A DNA stretch of 64,000 bases from Streptomyces exfoliatus (lineage in GTDB: Bacteria; Actinomycetota; Actinomycetes; Streptomycetales; Streptomycetaceae): the NCBI RefSeq assembly GCF_000725545.1, contig NZ_JNZP01000029.1, positions 1-64,000 on the forward strand, read 5' to 3'. This document shows positions 36,201-43,298 of this stretch, in pieces. The notes below the pieces were generated by a model that saw nothing but the letters and a program-made list of their open reading frames with translations, was not told the DNA's origin and made no database searches. A program made the translations under genes and the position numbers. The stretch's first letter is position 1. Each line of letters begins with the position of its first letter.

Positions 36201-37186
36201 CGGGCGTTCTCCTTGTTCTGGCTGTTGCCGGTGAGGGCGAAGAACACGTCGTCGAGGTCGGGGGTGTGGAGGGTGAGTTCGTCGGCTTCGATGCCGAGGG
36301 AGTCGAGCCAATCGAGGACGGAGCGCAGTTCGCGCTGGGTGCCGTCACTGGGGATCTGAAGCGTGAGGGCGTCTTCGTCCCCGGTGACCTCGCGCAGCGC
36401 GGAGGCGGCGGACTGGTACGCGACCGGGTCGGTGAAGCGGAGCCGGATGTGCCCGCCCGGGATGAGCCTCTTGAGCTCCTCGGCGGTGCCCTCGGCGACG
36501 ATCTTGCCGTCGTTCAACACAGCGATGAGGTCGGCGAGTTCGTCGGCCTCCTCCAGGTACTGGGTGGTGAGGAAAACGGTCACACCGTCGGAGACGAGGT
36601 CGCGGATGATGCCCCACATGTTGTGGCGGGAGCGCGGGTCGAGCCCTGTCGTCGGCTCGTCGAGGAAGATGACCCGCGGGCTGCCGACCAGTGTCATCGC
36701 GAGGTCGAGGCGGCGCTTCATGCCGCCGGAGTAGGTCGAGGCGGGCTTCTTGGCGACTTCGGTGAGGTCGAAGCGTCCGAGGAGTTCGGCGGCGATCCGG
36801 CGCCCTTCGGCCTTGGGCAGGTGGTGCAGGTCGGCCATGAGGAGCATGTTCTCCTCGCCGGTGATCAGGCCGTCGACGGCGGAGAACTGCCCGGTGACGC
36901 CGATGGCGGCGCGGACCCCCTGCACATCGGTGCCCAGGTCATGTCCGAGGACGTGCGCTTCGCCGGCGTCGGCGGTGATGAGGGTGGAGAGGATCTTGAC
37001 GGCGGTGGTCTTGCCGGCCCCGTTCGGGCCGAGCAGCGCGAACACCGATCCGGCCGGAATGGTCAGATCGATACCGCCGAGGACGATTTTCTCGCCGTAT
37101 GACTTGCGCAGACCGACGGCGGAGACGGCGGCCGACGCCGGTTGACCGTCTCCCCTTCTGGGCGTGGGCATGACAGATGAAGGCAT
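36197..37186 (-). CDS. ABC exporter ATPase (DrrA-like)
   Basis: A 329-residue ATPase. Walker A is in LLGPNGAGKTTAVKILSTL, the Q-loop in GVTGQFSAVDGLITGEENM, the signature in YSGGMKRRLDLAMTLVG, Walker B in VIFLDEPTTGLDPRSRHNM, and the switch His position is occupied by Gln in FLTTQYLEEADELAD, as usual in DrrA. The C-terminal ~90 residues form the DrrA-specific domain (DUF4162-like, ending LTLHTPDLDDVFFALTG). The start ATG has GGAAA upstream. It is separated by 325 bases from the PadR/DUF1048 operon, which reads in the same direction. Confidence 0.93.
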   Translation of the reverse strand: MPSSVMPTPRRGDGQPASAAVSAVGLRKSYGEKIVLGGIDLTIPAGSVFALLGPNGAGKTTAVKILSTLITADAGEAHVLGHDLGTDVQGVRAAIGVTGQFSAVDGLITGEENMLLMADLHHLPKAEGRRIAAELLGRFDLTEVAKKPASTYSGGMKRRLDLAMTLVGSPRVIFLDEPTTGLDPRSRHNMWGIIRDLVSDGVTVFLTTQYLEEADELADLIAVLNDGKIVAEGTAEELKRLIPGGHIRLRFTDPVAYQSAASALREVTGDEDALTLQIPSDGTQRELRSVLDWLDSLGIEADELTLHTPDLDDVFFALTGNSQNKENAR

Positions 37187-37511
37187 GGTGGTTTCCTTTC
37201 GGAGACTGAAGACACAGGGGGAACAGAAGCTGTTTCGGACCCCGCTCGAGTGACGGCCCGTATCGCACGCCAGTCGTGTCGTCCTGGGGAATGGTGCCGA
37301 ACGGCCCGCCGCCGGAGACCTGTCCGCCGGGGGCCTGGGCAGGACTGAGGCAAGGAGCGCCGGCCTGCTCGGCGACCCCGGTGGCCACGATCTGCGGCGG
37401 CGTCCGGCGTTCAGTCGGCACGCACGTGTTCACGTTGCGCCGAAGTGAACGAACCGCGTGCGTGGGCTACTGCGCCCACTGACATGAGGCGACGGTGGCT
37501 ACTGCACGTTG
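37187..37511. other. spacer before DrrAB genes
   Basis: It separates the DUF1048 genes from the exporter genes, all leftward. No gene is supported. It probably holds the exporter promoter, but I see no clear boxes. Confidence 0.35.
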
Positions 37512-37841
37512 CTACCGGTTCTTGTCGCTACCGAGATTCTTGCTGATGGACTCCTGGTAGACGTCCGCATAGGTGCGTGAGTCCTTGACCAGGTCGTCGC
37601 AGAATGCGGCGACGTCGTCGCCGATGAGTTCCAATACCCCCTTGCCCGAGGCGACGCCCTCCTCGAAGAAGTCGACGATCCCGGGGAGCAGGGGTCCGTC
37701 AGGCAGGTCGACCGGTCCGACCTTGAACAGGTACTTCTGCATCTCCTTGTAGACAATCTGGTAGTCCGGCGGGAGCGCTTTGACCCGAGCCATGTGCGCC
37801 CGCCACTGCTTCTTGCCCTCGATGATGTCCTGGATGCCCAC
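37512..37841 (-). CDS. DUF1048 protein (second copy)
   Basis: A 109-residue small acidic helical protein of the DUF1048 family (PF06304): IIEGKKQWRAHMARVKALPP, then DYQIVYKEMQKYLFKVGP, and the C-terminal EEGVASGKGVLELIGDDVAA, FCDDLVKDS. Two tandem DUF1048 genes behind a PadR gene and next to a DrrAB exporter are a standing arrangement in Gram-positive bacteria; their role is unknown. It follows the first copy with a one-base gap. The two copies share the pattern but are clearly diverged. Confidence 0.85.
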   Translation of the reverse strand: MGIQDIIEGKKQWRAHMARVKALPPDYQIVYKEMQKYLFKVGPVDLPDGPLLPGIVDFFEEGVASGKGVLELIGDDVAAFCDDLVKDSRTYADVYQESISKNLGSDKNR

Positions 37842-37842
37842 G

Positions 37843-38199
37843 TCAGTCTCCCAGCCGGCTCAGTTTCCTCGCGACGTTCCTGTTCAACTGCTCGCGCCAC
37901 CGGTCGCGATAGGTTCGGGCCCCTTCGCCACCGGCCAGCGCCGCGCTGAAGCCCCGGATGTCGTCGCCGAGGACCTCGTGGACGCTCTGCCCGTCCGCCG
38001 CCGTTTCTTCGAGCAGCCCCAGGGCGGCGTCGAGGATCGGCATCAGGTTGCGGCCGGTGAAGTTCCCGTGAGGAAGAAGGTGGCCCTTGATCTGTTCCCA
38101 CGCCGCCTGATAGTCGTCCGGCAGGGCCTTGGCCCGGACTTCGAATGCCTTCCAGTCCCTGGTGAGATCACTTCCCGTGATGGTCTCCCAGAAGCTCAT
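37843..38199 (-). CDS. DUF1048 protein (first copy)
   Basis: A 118-residue helical protein of the DUF1048 family: MSFWETITGSDLTRDWKAFE, then AKALPDDYQAAWEQIKGHLL, then LLEETAADGQSVHEVLGDDI and RGFSAALAGG. Its ATG overlaps the PadR stop by four bases (ATGA), so it is translated from the PadR message. It probably acts with its paralogue as a partner in the control or assembly of the neighbouring exporter, which is inference from gene order. Confidence 0.85.
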   Translation of the reverse strand: MSFWETITGSDLTRDWKAFEVRAKALPDDYQAAWEQIKGHLLPHGNFTGRNLMPILDAALGLLEETAADGQSVHEVLGDDIRGFSAALAGGEGARTYRDRWREQLNRNVARKLSRLGD

Positions 38200-38522
38200 C
38201 TGCCGCCCTCCTTGAGCTTGTCGATGCGCGATGAGACGTACTGCCATTTCGTCCAGAACTTCGCGAGTTCCTCGCGTCCCGCGTCGTTCAGCGCGTAGAA
38301 CTTGCGCGGCGGACCGACCCCGGACGGCCGCTTCGTCACCTGGACGAGTTTGTTCCTCTCCAGTCGCAGCAAGATGGTGTACACCGTCCCCTCGACGACG
38401 TCGACAAAGCCGAGCTCGTTCAGCTGACGCGTGATGGCGTACCCGTAGGTCTCCTCACTGCCGATGATCTCGAGCACGCACCCTTCGAGCGTGCCCTTCA
38501 GCATCTCCGTCAGGTCGTCCAT
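38196..38522 (-). CDS. PadR-family repressor
   Basis: A 108-residue winged helix regulator. Start ATG with GAGGAGGA seven bases upstream. The PadR domain (PF03551) is complete: MLKGTLEGCVLEIIGSEETY, then GYAITRQLNELGFVDVVEGT, VYTILLRLERNKLVQV and the wing GPPRKFYALNDAGREELAKF. It lacks a long C-terminal dimer helix, as in the short PadR-s2 class. These repressors often sense drugs exported by the linked ABC transporter. Two direct repeats around the -10 region just upstream fit autorepression. Confidence 0.92.
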   Translation of the reverse strand: MDDLTEMLKGTLEGCVLEIIGSEETYGYAITRQLNELGFVDVVEGTVYTILLRLERNKLVQVTKRPSGVGPPRKFYALNDAGREELAKFWTKWQYVSSRIDKLKEGGR

Positions 38523-38556
38523 CCGGAGTCCTCCTCGGTGTAGCGGTACTGCGTAG

Positions 38557-38590
38557 CACCGAGTACCACTATACGGTACCACCGAGTACC
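38557..38590 (-). promoter_or_regulatory. PadR promoter and operator repeats
   Basis: Read on the gene's strand, GGTACTCGGTG occurs twice (38580-38590 and 38557-38567), 23 bases apart, and TATAGT (38568-38573) lies between them as a good -10. GGTACC is also present. Direct repeats two helical turns apart around a -10 suit a cooperative PadR site. Confidence 0.65.
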
Positions 38591-38647
38591 GGAAGGTGTC
38601 AGCGTGGCGGGCTCGCCTGTGCCGGATGGGGCGGTCGCGCTGCCACC

Positions 38648-38842
38648 GTCCCGCTCGAGGGATCCAAGCGGCTGTTCCAGAGCCTCCACGCCGGACGGTC
38701 GATCAACAGCTCGGCCTTCGAGGAGCCGTACCGACTGGACGAGACGGGTCGCAAGCGGATCCCGCAGCTGCCCACTGCGGCGTACGACCCCAGCTGGGCG
38801 TGCGCTCAACTCGACCAGTGGACCTTCCTTCGGATCATCTGA
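38648..38842 (+). pseudogene. orphan C-terminal gene fragment
   Basis: An open stretch of 64 codons to a TGA reads SKRLFQSLHAGRSINSSAFE, then EPYRLDETGRKRIPQLPTAA and YDPSWACAQLDQWTFLRII. The even spread of conserved-looking residues suggests real protein. There is no start, so it is the end of a lost gene cut off by the PadR side or by an IS. I do not recognise it. Confidence 0.35.
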
Positions 38843-38856
38843 TCGCCGGTTGACGT

Positions 38857-39590
38857 ATGTCGTTGACTGACGCCCAGTGGGTGAGGATCGAGCCACCGCT
38901 GCCGGACCGGACACCGAAGCAGGGTGGGCGGTGGCGTGATCACCGGCAGGTGATCGACGCGATCGCGTTCAAGTACCGCACCGGACGCCCTGTATGAACC
39001 TGCCCGAGCGCTTCGGCTCGTGGAAGGCGCCCACAACCGCCTGCGGAAGTGGGCGGCCGACGGCACCTGGGAGAAAGTCTTCACCGCCCCGCTCGCCCAG
39101 GCCGACGCCGAAGGCGACCTCGACTGGATCGTCTCGGTCGACTCCACCCTCGTGCGCGCCGGGGGCCGTCAAAAGGGGCCCCGGCCGGCGAGCCGGACGA
39201 CCATGCCGTCGGAGGGTCCCGCGTTTCCCGAGGTCATGGCCCAATTACGGGTGCCGCGGCCGATAGACCGGCCCCGGACCACCCCGTATGTGGTCCTGGC
39301 CGACAAGGCTTACTCATCCCGCGCGATCCGCACCCATCTCCGCAGGCGTGGGATCCGGGCGGTGATCCCGAGCCCTCTGATCAGATCGCCAAACGCAAGA
39401 AGCGAGGCCGATCCGGCGGTCGTCCGCCTGCCTTCGACCGCGAGGCCTACAAACAGCGCAACTCCGTCGAGCGATGCATCAACAAACTCAAGCAGGGCAC
39501 GGCCTGGCCACCCGATACGACAAGACCGCCTCCATCTACCTCGCGGGACTCCACATCGCCGCCATCTTCATCTCGTCAGCCCGATGTTCC
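38857..39590 (+). pseudogene. IS5-type transposase relic 6
   Basis: It starts at ATG (MSLTDAQWVRIEPPLPDRTP), stops in frame near 38998, and continues in other frames as NLPERFGSWKA, LDWIVSVDSTLVRAGG (first Asp), VVLADKAYSSRAIRTHLRRR (second Asp) and EAYKQRNSVERCINKLKQG (Glu region). It ends IYLAGLHIAAIFISSA. A stretch between the first two Asp residues is short. At least four frameshifts are present. Confidence 0.85.
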
Positions 39591-40156
39591 GGAGATTCCC
39601 TCGCTGGGGTTCCAACGCGGCGCCTGGTCGTCCGGGGTGCCTGGGCTCGCGAAATGGAAGGGAACGCCAAGGTGAGCGGCAAAGCCGCCCCCACCTGTTC
39701 GGCGACAACCGCCGCTGGATGGCGGTCACCTCCAGCCGAATCCTGCCCCGGATATCGTTCGGCGCTGCGCCAAGTGATGGCTGCCAGGGGCGTTTCCTCC
39801 CCAGGCTGTTCAGGGATGGCCAGCAGAACCACGAACCAATCATCGACGGTGTCACCGTCCCAGATCGCTTCGATTGCCGCGACACGGCCAGCGACCCCAG
39901 CGGCCCGAACAGTCAAGGAATCCAGGTCCACAGGGCTTTCCGGGGTACGGGCGATCCTGTCTCCGAAGTGGACGTACCGCTCGTTGACAATTGCTTGCGC
40001 GGTGGCGGCCCCAACGCCGTCCCTGATCAAGCCGACATCGACGAGAAGGCTGACAGCAGGGAACAAGGCATCCCGCAGGACATGTCCGTCGACCTCGTCA
40101 CGGATCCCCTGCGGCAGCCTGGCCCACCACTCCATCCGCGCCTGCTTACCCATCAT
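39536..40156 (-). CDS. unknown protein, 3' end replaced by IS
   Basis: A leftward gene of up to 206 codons. The ATG with GAGG six bases upstream starts MMGKQARMEWWARLPQGIRD. The body includes HVLRDALFPAVSLLVDVGLI, AIVNERYVHFGDRIARTPES, VDLDSLTVRAAGVAGRVAAI and AIWDGDTVDDWFVVLLAIPE. I recall this as a common Streptomyces family without assigned function. Past about codon 180 the sequence overlaps the antisense end of the IS relic, so the last ~20 residues are probably not original. It may still be expressed. Confidence 0.55.
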   Translation of the reverse strand: MMGKQARMEWWARLPQGIRDEVDGHVLRDALFPAVSLLVDVGLIRDGVGAATAQAIVNERYVHFGDRIARTPESPVDLDSLTVRAAGVAGRVAAIEAIWDGDTVDDWFVVLLAIPEQPGEETPLAAITWRSAERYPGQDSAGGDRHPAAVVAEQVGAALPLTLAFPSISRAQAPRTTRRRVGTPARESPEHRADEMKMAAMWSPAR

Positions 40157-40357
40157 GAGGAACCTCATCCCCTTACGGCCCTCACCGCAGAGGCCCCGTC
40201 ATCACCCTACGTACGCGTCAAAGCCCTCCGCAGACCCAAATTCATCAAGATCCGAAAAAGACGTCCTAGTATTCGCTGAACGAAAGGGGCGGCCTCCCCC
40301 GCCGCCGCCGTCGAGGCCCCGGTCGTGTCGTGCGATACAGCCGAAGCAAAGGCGGGG

Positions 40358-40520
40358 ATGAAGGGGATCACGTTTCCTGCCTGGCACGGAAAGCACTACG
40401 TGACCGTGGCTGAGCTACTGGTTCGCCTCGGCAGCTTCGGCCCGGAGCTGACGTGGCGCGTCGAATTCGACGAGATCATCGATCCTCGCTGCGCTCAGCG
40501 AACTTCGCCACCACTACCCG
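40358..40520 (+). pseudogene. truncated unknown gene
   Basis: From ATG behind GGCGGGG it reads MKGITFPAWHGKHYVTVAEL, then LVRLGSFGPELTWRVEFDEI and IDPRCA, after which coding stops at an IS relic. The start resembles a small Streptomyces family of unknown function that I remember only by pattern. About half of the protein is missing. Confidence 0.45.
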
Positions 40521-40524
40521 GATT

Positions 40525-40705
40525 CCACAGGCCTCTGAGCGGCCTTCGCTCCGGATGGAGCCATAGAGGGACCGCCGCCACGGTTGCCGTCCCGCAGAAG
40601 ACGTACGCCCGCTTGCCGAAGCGCGTGGCGATGGCTCGGGAGTTCTTGAGCCGGTTGATGGTCGCTCGATTTCGTTGCGGCGGCGATAGATCGTCTTGTC
40701 GAATC
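40525..40705 (-). mobile_element. IS5-type transposase relic 7
   Basis: Leftward, in two frames: GFDKTIYRRRNEIE, then NRLKNSRAIATRFGKRAYVF and CGTATVAAVPLWLHP. This is the C-terminal end of an IS5-type transposase, antisense to the gene it truncates. The stretch from 40706 to 40929 shows nothing further. Confidence 0.75.
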
Positions 40706-40929
40706 CTGTGGGTCGGCCGTCTTGGCTGCCGCGGCGCCGGCGGTTGGCCGCTGCCGACGGCTCGCCGGGGATGGACCGGCTGTCACTCCGTCCTGCAACG
40801 TCCGTCTGCAGCTGCGCGGCTCCTCGTCCGATTGGTCGGATCTTGCGGTTGTCGTGCCAGGTGTGGCGCAGCTGAGGTTATGAATGCGTCACCGGACCAT
40901 CCATGAGCGTCAACCTCAGGAGCCACACG

Positions 40930-41439
40930 ATGCCCCCCATCAGAGCAGCCTGTCTCGGCACGACCACTGCGCTCGTCACCCTTCTCGCCTGCGCCCCTGT
41001 CGCGGTCGCCTCCGCCACGGGCATTGATTCCGCCCACGCCACGGGCAAGGACCGGGTCATCACGCTCATCGGCCGACTCGCGGAGCAGTCCCGCTTCCCC
41101 GTCAACCCCGGCGGTGCCCCCGCCCAGGGCGATCGGACCGTCGTCCGCTCGACCCTCTTCGACGAGGCCGGCAAGCAGGTCGGCGAGACCGCCGGCACCT
41201 GCACCACGACCCGCGTCGCCGACGGCGGAGCGGAGGTGTGCATCGTGACCTACACCCTCCCGGACGGTCAGATCTCCGTGCAGGGCATGGTCTTCGGCCA
41301 TCTGGTCCCGGGTCCTCCCCCTTCGTTCGACAACGCGATCACCGGCGGCACCGGGAAGTACGACCGGGCTCGTGGCTCGGTGCACGCCGACACGATCGCT
41401 ACGGGCACGAGGCGCTTCACGATCGACCTCAAGGGCTGA
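40930..41439 (+). CDS. secreted allene-oxide-cyclase-barrel-like protein
   Basis: A 169-residue exported protein. The ATG has CAGGAG eight bases upstream, better than an in-frame ATG nine codons earlier. The signal peptide is MPPIRAACLGTTTALVTLLA and CAPVAVASA. The mature part reads like the AOC-barrel/dirigent-like fold: VITLIGRLAEQSRFPVNPGG, DRTVVRSTLFDEAGKQVGE, GQISVQGMVFGHL and AITGGTGKYDRARGSV. The GGTGKYxxARG loop is the strongest family sign. The enzymatic role of bacterial members is unknown. A good terminator follows at once, so it is a single-gene unit. Confidence 0.75.
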   Translation: MPPIRAACLGTTTALVTLLACAPVAVASATGIDSAHATGKDRVITLIGRLAEQSRFPVNPGGAPAQGDRTVVRSTLFDEAGKQVGETAGTCTTTRVADGGAEVCIVTYTLPDGQISVQGMVFGHLVPGPPPSFDNAITGGTGKYDRARGSVHADTIATGTRRFTIDLKG

Positions 41440-41447
41440 CTGGGCTT

Positions 41448-41475
41448 GCCCCCGCCCGGTGCGTCCGGCGGGGGC
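41448..41475 (+). terminator. stem-loop after AOC-like gene
   Basis: A perfect 9-base-pair GC stem (41448-41456 with 41467-41475) with a 10-base loop starts 8 bases after the stop and is followed by TCCTT. Confidence 0.75.
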
Positions 41476-41484
41476 TCCTTCACG

Positions 41485-41898
41485 TGACGCGCGCAGCGCT
41501 CAGCAGGCCGATCCCAGGCGTCGCCGCACACGGCATGGCCGGCCCTCGTTGGTCTCGCCTTCGGCCTTTCGGCCGCTCCGGCCCAGGCCGCGCCGTCCCT
41601 GTATTACCGGGCCACCGTCGAGATCCGCGCGGAGCACTCCGGCCACTGTCTTGAGGTGGCGGACTGGAGCAGGGCGAACGGCGCAGCCGTCCGCCAGGGG
41701 CCCTGCACCGGTGGCGACAACCAGAAGTGGCACCGCTACTCCCAGGCAGGCGACCCCGGCGCGTGCTACTACGTGAACGTCGACAGTGGTAAGTCCCTGG
41801 AAATCGGCGGCTGGGGACGCCACCACGGTGCGGCCGCCAACCAGTGGGACTGCGGTCGTCGGGCCGTCGCCCAGGCGTCCGCCCGTTCACGCGGATGA
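41485..41898 (+). pseudogene. ricin-type lectin, frameshifted
   Basis: A GTG start reads VTRAALSRPIPGVAAHG, then the frame must shift by one near 41525 to continue the signal peptide (WPALVGLAFGLSAAPAQAAP) and a ricin B repeat: ATVEIRAEHSGHCLEVADWS, RANGAAVRQGPCTGGDNQKW and KSLEIGGWGRHHGAAANQWD. After WDC the frame is lost again. The repeat has the expected C...C and QxW pattern, so it derives from a secreted carbohydrate-binding protein, but as written it cannot be made. Confidence 0.6.
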
Positions 41899-42051
41899 AC
41901 GGCCTGCGGCGCCGGGCAGGCGGCTGCCGGACTCCGGGGACCGACACTCAGCCGGAACTCCCGTGCAGGCGCGTTCGATGGATCGTCCGCGGGCCGGATG
42001 GACAGGTCGCGGTTCACCGCCGCCGGTGATCAGATCCCTGCGACAGAATCC

Positions 42052-43140
42052 TCAGCCGTCGGCTCGCCCGGGCGCCGGCCCCGTACTGCCCCGCACGATC
42101 AGTTCGACAGGGACGACCGACCGGACACCGCGCTCCCCGCTCCCCGCGAGCCGCTGTACCAGCAGGTCGACCGCGCGGCGGCCCGTCTCCGCGAAGTCGT
42201 TGTGGACGGTGGTCAGAGGCGGCAGCAGGTAGGGGGCCTCGGGGATGTCGTCGTAGCCGATGACGCTGACGTCGTCGGGCACCCGCCGGCCCGCCTCGTG
42301 CAGGGCTCGCAGAACGCCCAGCGCCATGTGGTCGTTGGAGGCGAAGACGGCGGTGGCGTCCGGCCGGGAGGCCAGTCGCCGGCCCAGGGTGTAGCCGGAG
42401 CTCGCACTCCAGTCCCCGATCAGGGGCTCGGGCACGAACGCGCCCGCCGCCTCCAGGGCCCGGCGCCAGCCCCGTACGCGCTGTTCGGCTGCGAGCCAGC
42501 CACGGGGCCCCGCGATGTGGTGGACGGTGCGGTGTCCGAGCGAGAGCAGGTGCTCGACGGCGAGGCCGGCGCCCGCGGCCGAGTCCGAGGTGACCACGGG
42601 GACGTCCGGCCCGAGGTGGCTCTCCAGAATGACCAGGGGGATGCCGGGAGCGATGTCGGCCAGTGCCTTGTCCGTGTCCTGCTGCGGAGCGATGGCGATG
42701 ACGCCGTCCGCTCCCTCCGCGGCCAGCCGGCCCACGGCCTGCGCGACGGCGCTCGCTTCGGACTGGGACAGAGCGATCGAGCTGATCAGGTACCCGGCCT
42801 CGCGGGCCGCGTGGTTGATCGCGGTGAGGATGGAGGCGGGGCCGTGTCGGGACGCGTCGAACGAGATCACGCCGAGGACCCGGGTACGGCCGCTCGCCAG
42901 GGAACGGGCGCTCGAACTGGGCCGGTAGCCCAGCTCGTTCATCGCCGCCAGAACTCTCGCTCGCGTGTCGGGACGTACGGAGGGGTGCTCGTTGAGAACG
43001 CGGGAGACGGTCTGCTTCGAGACCCCCGCCAGCCGGGCGACGTCATCCATCACGGGCTTGGTGCCGGCGAAGCTGCGGCGGCTGCGCCCGCCGGCGGCCG
43101 GTCTGCCGGTGGCCGGTCTGCCGCTGGCGGCTGCGGACAT
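42052..43140 (-). CDS. LacI-family repressor
   Basis: A 362-residue regulator. The ATG has GGAGAC upstream. After a ~30-residue low-complexity leader the helix-turn-helix is MDDVARLAGVSKQTVSRVLN with hinge NELGYRPSSSARSLASGR. The sugar-binding core follows: VLGVISFDASRHGPASILTA, GADGVIAIAPQQ, VVTSDSAAGAGLAVEHLLSL, AVFASNDHMALGVLRALHEA and VSVIGYDDIPEAPYLLPPLT. All are standard for LacI/GalR proteins. It lies downstream of the two GH35 genes on the same strand. The palindrome at 47822-47833 is its likely operator, so it probably senses galactose or a galactoside. Confidence 0.9.
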   Translation of the reverse strand: MSAAASGRPATGRPAAGGRSRRSFAGTKPVMDDVARLAGVSKQTVSRVLNEHPSVRPDTRARVLAAMNELGYRPSSSARSLASGRTRVLGVISFDASRHGPASILTAINHAAREAGYLISSIALSQSEASAVAQAVGRLAAEGADGVIAIAPQQDTDKALADIAPGIPLVILESHLGPDVPVVTSDSAAGAGLAVEHLLSLGHRTVHHIAGPRGWLAAEQRVRGWRRALEAAGAFVPEPLIGDWSASSGYTLGRRLASRPDATAVFASNDHMALGVLRALHEAGRRVPDDVSVIGYDDIPEAPYLLPPLTTVHNDFAETGRRAVDLLVQRLAGSGERGVRSVVPVELIVRGSTGPAPGRADG

Positions 43141-43298
43141 CGTGGTCTCCTCGGGAGCACCGGATCGATCTCGGTCGTCGGCCGTCCGGCCGGTTCAAGG
43201 ATATGCCGGACGGCCGTGGCGTCGGCCGCGGCCCTGGCCAGCCACCTGTGCCAGGTGTTGCCAGGTGTATCAGGCCGACGAGACCCGAACGGCGGGCC

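Noticed and set aside
37063..37433. leftward frames before the DrrA-like gene (MNTCVPTERRTPPQIV...)
   Set aside because: No homology that I recognise and no ribosome binding site. It is more likely leader sequence of the exporter genes.
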